Positions 34,309 through 42,778 of a stretch of DNA of 64,000 nt are shown piece by piece. The stretch covers positions 1,929,325 through 1,993,324 of the forward strand of contig LR026961.1 of assembly GCA_900498135.1 (NCBI GenBank). The letters are read 5' to 3'. The first letter of the stretch is position 1; every line of letters starts with the position of its first letter. The notes under the pieces are model-generated. The model had not been told where the DNA came from, did not search any database, and saw only the letters and a program-made list of their open reading frames with translations. Position numbers and translations under genes: made by a program. The stretch is from an uncultured Desulfatiglans sp. (GTDB taxonomy: Bacteria; Desulfobacterota; DSM-4660; Desulfatiglandales; Desulfatiglandaceae).

Positions 34309-36015
34309 ATGTTTCAGACGATTGTCATTGTTGGAGCCGTCGCCTTGGGTCCCAAGGCGGCCTGCCGTTTCAAGCGGCTCGAACCTGGATCCCGCGTCAT
34401 CATGGTCGATCAGGGCAGTATGATCTCTTACGGCGGTTGCGGGATTCCTTATTATGTATCAGGGGATGTCAGCGACCCGGACCAGCTGCAGTCGACCAGC
34501 TTTCATATGCTGCGTGATGAGCGGTTTTTCAGGGACGCCAAAGGGATCGAGGTGATGACGGAGACCCGCGCCACAGCGATCGATCGGGAGGGCAGAAAGC
34601 TCCGTATCGTCGATCTGAAGACGGGCAGGGAAAGCGAGATCGCCTACGACCAGCTGGTGCTGGCCACCGGCAGCAGGCCCAGGCGCCTACCGATCCCGGG
34701 CGCTCAGCTCGAGGGGGTCTTCACCGTTTCCAGCCTCGATGAAGCGGTCCAGATCAAGGCGCGGATCGCCGAGGGGCAGGTCGGCAAGGCCGTCGTGATC
34801 GGAGCGGGTGCGATAGGGCTCGAGATGGCTGAGGCCATGAGCGACCTCTGGGGGATCGAAACTACCGTGGTGGAGATTCAAGACCAGATCCTCCCGAATA
34901 TCGTCAGCCCCACTTTGGCTCGGATGGCCCAGCGGCACATGGAAGAGAACGGCGTCGCATTCCAGATGGGTGAGCAGGTGCATCGGATCGAGGGTGAAGG
35001 GCATGTCACGGGCGTGCTGACTGGACGAGGCACCCTGGAGGCCGACCTGGTGGTGATGGCCGTGGGTGTAACGCCCAACGTGGACCTGGCGAGGGAGGCC
35101 GGGCTGGCGGTGTCGGAGCGGGGAGCCATCGTGGTCGACAAGCGCATGCAGACCTCCGATCCGCTGATCTACGCCGGCGGCGATTGCGTGGAGATCCCGA
35201 ATCTCATCACGGGCAAACCGGGTTATTGGCCGCTCGGTTCTCTCGCGAATCGTCAGGGCCGCGTGATCGGGACCAATCTTGCCGGGGGGCGGGCCGAATT
35301 CGAGGGGGCTGTCGGCAGTTTCGTGGTGAAGCTCTTCGACATGTCGGTCTCCAGCAGCGGCCTGTGCCCGAGCGTGGCCGAACGGGAAGGGTTCGATGCC
35401 GCCGCCACCTTTGTAGTGCAGTTCGACAGGGCCCACTTCTACCCGGAAAAGGACCTCCTCTACCTCGAACTGGTGGTGGAAAGAGGCTCCCGGCGGGTCC
35501 TGGGCATCCAGGGGATCGGCAACAAGGGGGACGGCCTTCTGGCCCGCATCAGCGCCGTGGCGGCCATTCTCAAGCACAGGCCGACGACGGAGGACATCAG
35601 CAATCTGGAACTGCCCTACTCGCCGCCCTTCTCGTCGGCGATGGACGTGTTGAACGCCTTGGGGAACGCGGCGGAAAACATGCTCGACGGGAAAAACCGT
35701 GTCATGGACACCGATCAGTTTGCCGAGTGGTGGGATCAGCGCGAAAAGGGGGAGACCTTTTTCATGGATTGCCGGAACTGGGGCAACGCCGAGGCCTATG
35801 TCAAGAAGTATCCGGATCACTGGATGAGCATCCCGCAGGACGAGCTTCGCAGCAGGCTCTCCGAGGTGCCCAAAGACAAACGGATCGTCCTGATCTGCAA
35901 TACGGGTGTACGCTCGTACGAGGCGCAGGTCTTCCTGGATGAAATGGGGTTCCACAACACCTTCAACCTGCAGGGAGGGATGGCCGCGGTCAAGAAATGG
36001 CCGGGGGATCTGTAG
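34309..36015 (+). CDS. CoA-disulfide/polysulfide reductase with rhodanese domain
   Basis: This 568-residue flavoprotein resembles NAD(P)H-dependent CoA-disulfide and persulfide reductases. It has an FAD-binding start (TIVIVGAVALGPKAACRFK), the active cysteine in YGGCGIPYY, an NAD-binding motif VVIGAGAIGLEMAEAM and an FAD site IYAGGDCVEIPN. The C-terminal rhodanese domain has a reactive-cysteine loop LICNTGVRSYEAQ. It would reduce CoA disulfide, polysulfide or CoA persulfide. GGGGAG precedes the chosen ATG. The usual GGxAAG of the FAD motif is altered to GAVALG. Confidence 0.85.
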   Translation: MFQTIVIVGAVALGPKAACRFKRLEPGSRVIMVDQGSMISYGGCGIPYYVSGDVSDPDQLQSTSFHMLRDERFFRDAKGIEVMTETRATAIDREGRKLRIVDLKTGRESEIAYDQLVLATGSRPRRLPIPGAQLEGVFTVSSLDEAVQIKARIAEGQVGKAVVIGAGAIGLEMAEAMSDLWGIETTVVEIQDQILPNIVSPTLARMAQRHMEENGVAFQMGEQVHRIEGEGHVTGVLTGRGTLEADLVVMAVGVTPNVDLAREAGLAVSERGAIVVDKRMQTSDPLIYAGGDCVEIPNLITGKPGYWPLGSLANRQGRVIGTNLAGGRAEFEGAVGSFVVKLFDMSVSSSGLCPSVAEREGFDAAATFVVQFDRAHFYPEKDLLYLELVVERGSRRVLGIQGIGNKGDGLLARISAVAAILKHRPTTEDISNLELPYSPPFSSAMDVLNALGNAAENMLDGKNRVMDTDQFAEWWDQREKGETFFMDCRNWGNAEAYVKKYPDHWMSIPQDELRSRLSEVPKDKRIVLICNTGVRSYEAQVFLDEMGFHNTFNLQGGMAAVKKWPGDL

Positions 36016-36071
36016 GCCGCCCCGCATCTTCGACCGCAATACCGGGCCGGGCCTTTTTCCTGAGTGGTATC

Positions 36072-36342
36072 CATCCGGGAATGTTTTTCCGGTTCGACCC
36101 GGTTTCCAATCCGGAAATTGAGGATGTTTGTTCACACCCTTCGCGTGCTCAGTCCTACCCTTCCAGGGTGGATCCCGCTTTCTTCACACCCTTCAGGTGC
36201 CCCGTCCCACCCCTGCGAGGCGGGCCCCGGTTCTGGCAAGATCGATGAAATCTGGCCTTTGCGCGGCGGCCTGCAGGTCGCCGCACAAGCAAACGTGCAG
36301 GCTAACGCCGAAATTGGCCAAAAAGACCATTTCCGGCTGGAT
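36072..36342 (+). repeat. Dispersed intergenic repeat, copy E
   Basis: A full-length copy in plus orientation. The left end has CCGGTTTCCAATCCGGAAAT, followed by two diverged TTCACACCCTTC hairpin units (about 36129-36225), then the palindromic core at 36263-36284 and the right end GACCATTTCCGGCTGGA. It lies 57 bases after the reductase gene. The stretch 36016-36495 has no gene. Confidence 0.8.
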
Positions 36343-36495
36343 AGGAGTGAATCTCAACGGGGGTAACCATTCCGCACTCAAGGAAAGACAAAGAAAAATT
36401 CCGCGCATTGAAGAGCGTTTCTGCTGTATGATCATCGGGGGATATTTGGTTTTCGACGCGCTACCATGACCTCAACGGCCTGAAAGGAGACCTTC

Positions 36496-37674
36496 ATGAC
36501 TGCCACCGAACTCATCAACACCCCTCTCAAGTATCTCGACAAGGCGTTAGGCGGATTGCGGCAACTGGGGCTGCTGCCCGAAAAGCCGAACGAGGCGCCG
36601 ATCGTTGCTCTGATCAGTCAGATCAGCGACCTGGACGAAGAAAAGGCCGTGGCTGTCGCGAGGACCTTGAGCCACAGTTCGGTCTTCAACCAGGTGGTCC
36701 GCGAACAAATCACCCTGATGAAGGTGGGTGAGCGCTACGAAAAGATCACCTCGGCCTTTGACAGCATTCGGGATGATGCGAAAGCGATGGTGGACCAGCT
36801 GGAAGACGGACGTATTTCCACCATGGAAAGGATTCAGAATGCCTGGATGAAGGTGACCCGGGGCAGCATCCCGAGCCGGTTCGAGGAGATCAAGGAGATC
36901 TACCTCGAGGTGACTGCGGACACCAAGGATCAGATCGAACGCGAGCACCGGATTCTCGAGGCCTACCAGGATTTTCGCGGGGCCCTGAAAGAGTCACAGG
37001 TCATGGCTTTTCAGATCCTGAAAAAGGCGGAGGAGGCCGTGGCCGGCAGCAAGGCCGGGCTCGAAGAGGCATCCCGCTCGCTCGAGGCCTACACGGAGGG
37101 CGACCGGGAGCAGATCGCCCGGCTGGAACTCGGACGTGACGAGCGTCTGCGTGAGCTCCAGGAGCAGGACAAGCGCTACCAGATTGCCAAGGACCTCGCG
37201 GAGAACCTGTCGGTGAGTTACAACACGACGGAGGTCGTGATGGCCAGGCTGGTCCAGTCGACCTCTGTAAAGGAGCGTGTCTACTCCCAGGCGGTGTCGT
37301 TTTTCGGCACGAACGAAACCGTCTTCACGGCCCTGAACGCCTCTTTCACGAGCATGCAGGGCCTGCACGAGAGCACCCGCACGCTGGAAGCCATGAAAGA
37401 GGGCATCAACAAGGGCCTGGAGACCATCGCGGAGGTGGGCGGAAAAGTCCAGGAAGAGGCGCTGCGCGCGGGCTACGGCCCGACGCTCAAGGCCGAATCC
37501 GTCAAAGCCCTTGTCGCCGCCGTGATCAGCTTCCAGGAGAAATCCCACAGCCTTATCAACGAGATGCGCGAGTTGGCGACACGCAACGAAAAAGAGATCG
37601 CGGAGGCCGTCGAAGAGGGCAAACGCCGTATGGTCGAACTCATGCAAGCGGGGCCGGCGCTGAGCCATGCCTGA
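36496..37674 (+). CDS. Coiled-coil protein, TelA-like in appearance, function unknown
   Basis: The 392-residue product has no signal peptide or membrane helix. It is almost entirely helical, with heptad-like Glu/Leu/Arg stretches from about residue 75 to 220. Short regions recall TelA/KlaA-type toxic-anion-resistance proteins (an observation of style, not a firm match). A Shine-Dalgarno AAGGAGA precedes the ATG. It overlaps the next gene by eight bases and is the first gene of a 36-41 kb module. Confidence 0.75.
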   Translation: MTATELINTPLKYLDKALGGLRQLGLLPEKPNEAPIVALISQISDLDEEKAVAVARTLSHSSVFNQVVREQITLMKVGERYEKITSAFDSIRDDAKAMVDQLEDGRISTMERIQNAWMKVTRGSIPSRFEEIKEIYLEVTADTKDQIEREHRILEAYQDFRGALKESQVMAFQILKKAEEAVAGSKAGLEEASRSLEAYTEGDREQIARLELGRDERLRELQEQDKRYQIAKDLAENLSVSYNTTEVVMARLVQSTSVKERVYSQAVSFFGTNETVFTALNASFTSMQGLHESTRTLEAMKEGINKGLETIAEVGGKVQEEALRAGYGPTLKAESVKALVAAVISFQEKSHSLINEMRELATRNEKEIAEAVEEGKRRMVELMQAGPALSHA

Positions 37675-38578
37675 ACAGAATGGGTCGAAGCAAGATTTTT
37701 CCGAAGTCCTGCTGGCCATGGATGTGGTGGACACGCTGCGCCATGAGCGGGCGCTGGTCGAGAGGGAACTGCGGTCAGAGGAAAGCGAAAAGGCGCTGAT
37801 CGAGAAGCTTCGAAAAATCTACGCCGGGCAGGGCATCGAGGTTTCCGACGATACGCTGCTCGAGGGGGTTCGGGCCCTGCGCGAGGAGCGCTTCACGTAT
37901 CGCCCGCCCGAGCCCGGCCTCAAAACCATGCTTGCCCGTCTGTACGTCCGCAGGGGACGTTGGGTCAAACGGATCGGGATCGTGCTCCTGTTGATCCTGG
38001 CGCTTTGGGGGGGGTATCATTTTCTTTACGCCGGGCCATCGGAACGGGATAAAGCCCGCATCTCCAAAGAGGTCGGCGAGCTGGGGCCCGATGTCGTCAA
38101 AGACGCAATCGAACCCGGCGCGCGGGTGAAGGCAGAGGCCATCTACACGCAGGCTCTTTCGGCTGTCCGCAGCGGGGATTCCGATGCCGCCCGTGACGCC
38201 CTCGAGGCCTTGAAAGGCATCCACAGCCTGATCCTCATGGAATTTACCCTGCAGGTCGTTTCCCGCCCCGGGACCCCGAGCGGCGTCTGGCGGCACCCGG
38301 TCGATAACCCTGCAGGCCGAAACTATTACCTCATCGTAGAGGCGGTCACGGTTGACGGGAAACGGCTGGCTCTGCCGGTCACCTCCGAGGAGGACGGCAA
38401 GGTCGCCGTCGTAAAAGAGTGGGGGCTCCGCGTCCCCGCCGAAATCTATGAACAGATCAGGCGGGACAAGGCGGAGGACGGGATCGTTGACAGGCCAAAG
38501 GTCGGGACCAAGAAGCGCGGTTTCATCACTCCGGAATACGTCGTGCCGACCAGCGGCGGCGCTATCACGCAATGGTAA
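37667..38578 (+). CDS. Membrane-anchored protein, DUF6384-like
   Basis: The 303-residue product starts with a cytoplasmic helical part (SEVLLAMDVVDTLRHERALV) followed by one membrane helix (IGIVLLLILALWGGYHFLY, about residue 105-123) and a periplasmic domain with NYYLIVEAVTVDGKRLALPV. The LAMDVVDTLRH motif is what I associate with DUF6384 proteins; that name is from memory. It is coupled to its neighbours: overlap upstream, 10 bases to the next start. Confidence 0.7.
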   Translation: MPEQNGSKQDFSEVLLAMDVVDTLRHERALVERELRSEESEKALIEKLRKIYAGQGIEVSDDTLLEGVRALREERFTYRPPEPGLKTMLARLYVRRGRWVKRIGIVLLLILALWGGYHFLYAGPSERDKARISKEVGELGPDVVKDAIEPGARVKAEAIYTQALSAVRSGDSDAARDALEALKGIHSLILMEFTLQVVSRPGTPSGVWRHPVDNPAGRNYYLIVEAVTVDGKRLALPVTSEEDGKVAVVKEWGLRVPAEIYEQIRRDKAEDGIVDRPKVGTKKRGFITPEYVVPTSGGAITQW

Positions 38579-38588
38579 TGGGGATGCG

Positions 38589-40001
38589 ATGAGATATGGC
38601 AGGGACACGCTCGGTGTCATCGAGCAGCACCTGTCGGGTGCACAGGCACGGGCGGACGAGATCAGCGGGCGGTTGGAGGCCTTGAACCGGCGTCTGGCAG
38701 CCACCCGTGCCGGGATGGCCGAAGAAGCCCGCCGTCTGGCGAAGTTCCGCCTGGACGAACTGGCTGCGAATCAGGTCATTGCGCACCTGGATCGAACCGG
38801 CCGGACGGTGGTCGAACTGCTCGACCGCCGTGCCGGCGCCTTGCAGGACATGGAAAAATCCATCTCCGACTCGTTGAAAAGGCAGAACGAACTGGCTGCG
38901 TCGCGGGCGGAAAGCGTGCGGCTGAGGGACGATCTGCTGAAGGCGCTCGATGATGCAGCGGCAGGGGTCAAGGCGGAACTGAGCGCGCAGGAAGCTTACC
39001 TGGCGCAGGAAAAGCGTGCGGCGGAGGCCTCTGCCAGGGTTGCGCGGGCGAGGGAGAAGGCGGAGCAGGCCAATGCCGACCGTGCCGAGAAGGGGAGACC
39101 TTACGAAGAGGACCCTCTGTTCATGTATCTCTGGCAGTGCCGGTTCCTCACACCCGAATACAAAGCGGGTCCGCTGACCAGGACCCTCGATGGCTGGGTG
39201 GCGAAGATGATCCGTTTTGACGAGGCCCGCAGGAATTATTACATGCTGACAAATCTGCCCGTGCATCTCGAGGCCCATGCGGAACGGCAGGAAGCCATTG
39301 CGGCCGAGGAGGAGCGGAAACTGCGGGATATGGAAGCCAGGGCCCTCGAAGGCGCCGGCTTCGCTCAACGCAGGGCGGCGCTGGAGGCGGGCGAGGCGGC
39401 CCAGGACAAGATCGAGAACGAAATCGAGGAAGAGGAAAAGAAATACGAGACCCTGTTGCAGGAACGACAGGCCTTCTCAGCCGGGGCCGATGCCTTGTTT
39501 CAAGAGGCTGTGCGGCTTCAGGTTGCAGAGATCACGAAGGGGTCGATTGCGGACCTCTACCTGGCGGCCAAGATGACCCCGAGGCCGGATGATGACATGA
39601 TCGTCAACCGGATTCGCGATCTTCAGGAGGAGGAGAAGAAGATCGCCGCCGAGATGCGGCAGGTCCAGGAGGAGTCAGGAAGGAGCCAGGAGGCTTTTCG
39701 GGAAATGGAGGAACTACGGCGAAGGTTCAGGCAGAACCGGTATGATTCGGGTCACTCCTATTTCCCCGGAGGGTTTGACCTTGGAGGCTTGCTTGGCATG
39801 CTGCTGCGGGGTGCCGCATCGGGCGGGGACGTGTGGGATCGTATCCGCCGCGAACAGCAGTTCCGGAAACCACGGACGCCGGAGAATTTCGGAGGCGGCG
39901 TGTTTCCCCGAGGCTTCCGAAGAGGAACGGGGCCGGAAAGAGGTTCGAGCGGCCGCGGCGGGTTTGGTGGCGGCGGTTTCCGGACGGGGGGCCGGATGTG
40001 A
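38589..40001 (+). CDS. Large coiled-coil protein with Gly/Arg-rich tail
   Basis: The 470-residue product starts MRYGRDTLGVIEQHLSG. Long charged helices (residues about 15-190 and 230-390) surround a central segment PLFMYLWQCRFLTPEYKAG. The tail after about residue 430 is Gly/Arg-rich (SSGRGGFGGGGFRTGGRM). No membrane segment is evident. Upstream in-frame codons overlapping the previous gene are rejected. It likely assembles with the two preceding products. Confidence 0.72.
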   Translation: MRYGRDTLGVIEQHLSGAQARADEISGRLEALNRRLAATRAGMAEEARRLAKFRLDELAANQVIAHLDRTGRTVVELLDRRAGALQDMEKSISDSLKRQNELAASRAESVRLRDDLLKALDDAAAGVKAELSAQEAYLAQEKRAAEASARVARAREKAEQANADRAEKGRPYEEDPLFMYLWQCRFLTPEYKAGPLTRTLDGWVAKMIRFDEARRNYYMLTNLPVHLEAHAERQEAIAAEEERKLRDMEARALEGAGFAQRRAALEAGEAAQDKIENEIEEEEKKYETLLQERQAFSAGADALFQEAVRLQVAEITKGSIADLYLAAKMTPRPDDDMIVNRIRDLQEEEKKIAAEMRQVQEESGRSQEAFREMEELRRRFRQNRYDSGHSYFPGGFDLGGLLGMLLRGAASGGDVWDRIRREQQFRKPRTPENFGGGVFPRGFRRGTGPERGSSGRGGFGGGGFRTGGRM

Positions 40002-40241
40002 GGAGACGGTGGGCCCCGTGGACGGACGTTGAACTGTGCTCATCGGATGCCCTTTGCACATCTCCTTCAGAGCGATGCAACGGCATGGACGGTTCATCCC
40101 AAGGCATTCCGCGAACCGAACCTCGGGACAGAGTTTAACATAACGACCTGTTTTTTTTAAGCGTTCTTTCAAGGTAGCACAACCTGATCGACTGTTTTGG
40201 CGGTGGAGGTTCTAAACATCCGCAATGGGAGGGACGACATC

Positions 40242-41012
40242 GTGAATATCATGGAACTGCTTGGGGCAATGATGCAGCCGGGAGTGAATTCTGCCGCTGG
40301 CCAGCGCTTGCAGCACACGCTCGGCTCAAGTGGCTCGGGGTCTTCGGAGGGGCTGCTTTCCTCTCTGTTTGGCGGAGGCGGCTCGGGCGGCGGCATAGGG
40401 GGTATGCTCGGTGATATCCTGCAGGAGGCGGGGCAGGCGGTCGGGGGGAAGAAGAACCTCGCTGTCGGGGGAATCGGCGCCCTGGCAGGCGCATTGCTCG
40501 GTGGGGGCAAACGCTCCATGGGCGGGGCCGTGGGAGGAGGCTTGATGGCGCTCCTCGGCGCGCTGGCCTTTTCGGCGCTGAAAAAGGCCGGGCAGCCGCA
40601 GGCGGAGGTCCCCCTCGGGTTGAGGACGCCTGCTGAGCCGCAGGAGGAGAAGAGGCTGGAGGAGAATGCCGGGCTCGTTTTGCAGGCGATGATCAATGCT
40701 GCAAAGGCCGATGGGGAGATCGACCAGGGCGAGGTGCAGCGGATCGTGGGGAAGCTCAGTGAGATGGGGATTGCAGAGGAGGCCAAGGCTTTTCTGAACG
40801 TCGAGATGCAGAAACCCATGGACACGGAAACCCTGATCCGGGCAGGCGCAGGACGGCCGGAGCTGGCGGCGCAGCTCTACATCGCCTCGCTCCTGGCCAT
40901 CAAGGTCGACACGCCGGCGGAGGAAGCCTACGTCAGGAACCTTGGTGAGGGGCTCGGGCTTCAGCCGGAAGTGATGAAACATTTGGAGGCTGCTGTCGGC
41001 CTGAACCGATAG
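40242..41012 (+). CDS. DUF533/TerB-like protein (YebE family)
   Basis: The 256-residue product has a glycine-rich N-terminal half with possible membrane segments (LAVGGIGALAGALLGGGKRS and AVGGGLMALLGALAFSALK). A TerB-like helical domain follows: QAMINAAKADGEIDQGEVQR, then LYIASLLAIKVDTPAEEAYV. DUF533 proteins such as YebE respond to envelope stress in other bacteria. A GTG start at 40242 is chosen because GGAGG lies nine bases upstream. It is part of the 36-41 kb module. Confidence 0.8.
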   Translation: MNIMELLGAMMQPGVNSAAGQRLQHTLGSSGSGSSEGLLSSLFGGGGSGGGIGGMLGDILQEAGQAVGGKKNLAVGGIGALAGALLGGGKRSMGGAVGGGLMALLGALAFSALKKAGQPQAEVPLGLRTPAEPQEEKRLEENAGLVLQAMINAAKADGEIDQGEVQRIVGKLSEMGIAEEAKAFLNVEMQKPMDTETLIRAGAGRPELAAQLYIASLLAIKVDTPAEEAYVRNLGEGLGLQPEVMKHLEAAVGLNR

Positions 41013-41060
41013 TTTTTTGGCACCACCCGGCTTTTCGCAGGCGCAATGTTGACATCGGGC

Positions 41061-41330
41061 CGGGGAAGTTATTTCCCGGTAGAAGCCAGTTTCCAATCCG
41101 GAAATGAGGATATTTCTTCACACCCTTCGGGTGCTCAGTCCCACCGCTTCGCGGCGGGTCCCGGTTTCTTCACACCCTTCGGGTGCTCAGTCCCACCGCT
41201 TCGCGGCGGGTCCGTGTTTGGCTAATAATAAGAAGATCAGACATTTGTGCGAAAGAGGCCTGCAGGTCACCGCACAAGCAAACGGGCAGATTGACGCCGA
41301 GATTGGCCGGAAAGACCATTTTCGGACGAA
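41061..41330 (+). repeat. Dispersed intergenic repeat, copy F
   Basis: A full-length plus-orientation copy between the DUF533 gene and the BON/LysM gene. It has the CCAATCCGGAAATGAGGAT left block, two near-identical 52-base hairpin units (from 41113 and 41165), the AGGCCTGCAGGTCACCGCAC core near 41257 and the right end AAAGACCATTTTCGGA. No gene lies in 41013-41380. Confidence 0.85.
41113..41213 (+). repeat. Tandem 52-base units inside repeat copy F
   Basis: Two units start TTTCTTCACACCCTTCGGGT and are almost identical. Each holds a hairpin CACCC-TTC-GGGTG and a longer hairpin CCCACCGC-TTC-GCGGCGGG (first at 41140-41158). Copy E has the same duplication, more diverged. Confidence 0.85.
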
Positions 41331-41380
41331 CGCTAACGGACTGAGACATACCATCAGTCCATTTCAGAGAGGAGGGCGCT

Positions 41381-41812
41381 ATGGGGTTGTTTGATTTTGT
41401 CAAGGAGATAGGCCAGAAGCTGTTCAACCGCGATGCCGAAGCGGCGGAAAAGATCAAGGAGCACATCGAGAAGGCGAATCCCGGGATCAGCGATCTGGGG
41501 GTCGATTACTCGGACGGGGTGGTTTCCCTTTCGGGCAAAGCGGTCAGCGCAGACGCGATGGAAAAGGCGGTGCTGATGGCCGGCAACGTCCAGGGTGTCT
41601 CCGATGTGCGGGCCGATGGGATGCAGGCCCCGACCGTCACGGAGAAGGTGGAATATTACATCATCAAGAAGGGTGACACCTTGTCGGCGATCGCAAAGCA
41701 GTTTTATGGCAAGGCAAGTGATTACCCCAGGATCTTCGAAGCCAACCGGGAGGTCATCAAGGATCCCGACCTGATCTATCCCGGTCAGAAAATCCGCATT
41801 CCGCTTCAGTAG
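41381..41812 (+). CDS. BON- and LysM-domain protein (Kbp/YgaU-like)
   Basis: The 143-residue product has a BON domain (LGVDYSDGVVSLSGKAVSAD, VQGVSDVRADGM) and a C-terminal LysM (EYYIIKKGDTLSAIAKQFYG and LIYPGQKIRIPLQ). It matches E. coli Kbp (YgaU), a potassium-binding stress protein. There is no signal peptide. GGAGG lies upstream of the ATG. Confidence 0.9.
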   Translation: MGLFDFVKEIGQKLFNRDAEAAEKIKEHIEKANPGISDLGVDYSDGVVSLSGKAVSADAMEKAVLMAGNVQGVSDVRADGMQAPTVTEKVEYYIIKKGDTLSAIAKQFYGKASDYPRIFEANREVIKDPDLIYPGQKIRIPLQ

Positions 41813-42023
41813 AACGCCATGGGGCTTCATCCGGTTATGCCTCACGCCGTCGATGAAGTCCCAGCCGGGCGCCAAACGCCGCCGGCCCGCCGGATCATGA
41901 GGTTAAAGCCCGGCGCCGGTGGATCTTCATCAACAGGACCCGCTGCGTGCAAGGGTGTCATGCAGCGCGCAGCGGCCGGCCAAAATCAGGCGGGAGGTAA
42001 GCGGAATCGCAGACAATGAGAAG

Positions 42024-42578
42024 ATGACAGGACTCAAGGAAACGACTCTGGCGGTAAAGACCCTCGATTCCATTGCGGAGCCTTTCACGAAATACTTCTA
42101 CGATGAGGTCGTCAAGGCCTTCCCTCCCCAATCGAGGCTTGTCCGCCTATGGGCGCGATGCATGTGGCGCTTTTGCGTTCTGCGTGAGTATCTTCGCGAA
42201 GGGGAGAACGCCTCACCCGAGCCTCTGGATGTATTCTGGGATGAGCAACGCAGATTGGCAAAGGCATCATGGGACAGAAGCAGGGATGGCTTCAGCTGGG
42301 ATGAGCACCTGAAGGCCTTCTCCGATGTTCGACACTTTCTGAAGCTGCTTGCCGACCTCCGCGAAGAATTTATCCGTCCTTGTTTTTCAGCACACACAAA
42401 CACCCGCCGTGGAATCGAATTCGCCTTCGCTGAACTCGAAGCGCTTGCATCCCATTTGAACCCTGAGGGTTGCAGTAAGGAAAAGTGGGATACCCAAAAG
42501 CGGTTTTGGAAGAGCGCAAGGTCGCGAAGCGGGTCAGGGTGCGGCCCCCAGCCCAAAAAAGAAGGGGCTGCGAATTAA
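42024..42578 (+). CDS. Hypothetical protein
   Basis: The 184-residue product starts MTGLKETTLAVKTLDSIAEP. It is helical and tryptophan-rich (FPPQSRLVRLWARCMWRFCV, RLAKASWDRSRDGFSWDEHL) without signal peptide or membrane span. I do not recognise the family. Its last codons overlap the terminator of the convergent tRNA-Arg gene. The frame extends upstream to 41919, but no better start is evident. Confidence 0.55.
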   Translation: MTGLKETTLAVKTLDSIAEPFTKYFYDEVVKAFPPQSRLVRLWARCMWRFCVLREYLREGENASPEPLDVFWDEQRRLAKASWDRSRDGFSWDEHLKAFSDVRHFLKLLADLREEFIRPCFSAHTNTRRGIEFAFAELEALASHLNPEGCSKEKWDTQKRFWKSARSRSGSGCGPQPKKEGAAN

Positions 42579-42589
42579 CGCAACCCCTT
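42555..42589 (-). terminator. Intrinsic terminator of tRNA-Arg
   Basis: On the minus strand AAGGGGTTGCG pairs with CGCAGCCCCTT (one G-U) around a six-base loop and is followed by CTTTTTT. It begins 11 bases after the tRNA CCA end. Confidence 0.8.
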
Positions 42590-42599
42590 GATTTTCTTA

Positions 42600-42676
42600 T
42601 GGTGGGCGATGCGCGACTCGAACGCGCGACCTTTGGTTCCGGAGACCAACGCTCTATCCACCTGAGCTAACCGCCC
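42600..42676 (-). tRNA. tRNA-Arg (anticodon CCG)
   Basis: The cloverleaf folds fully: acceptor GGGCGGT with ATCGCCC, D arm GCTC/GAGC, anticodon stem TTGGT/ACCAA with loop CTCCGGA, T arm GCGCG-TTCGAGT-CGCGC. The encoded CCA lies at 42600-42602. The anticodon CCG reads CGG. Confidence 0.97.
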
Positions 42677-42778
42677 TAAACAAATTTAAAATAACACCTC
42701 TTTCAGCGCGGGTCAAGCATCTGTTTGCCTGTGGCCTGGGCGGAGGTTCCTTGACTTCCCGGCGGGGTTGGGCTAATC

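Noticed and set aside
34687-36135. 482-codon minus-strand ORF opposite the reductase gene
   Set aside because: Antisense shadow; rich in His/Arg/Pro as expected from reversed codons of a GC-rich gene.
41104-41394. Plus-strand ORF with HTLRVLSPTASRRV-type product
   Set aside because: The reading comes from the GC-rich hairpin units of repeat copy F; equivalent regions in other copies are in other frames or broken.
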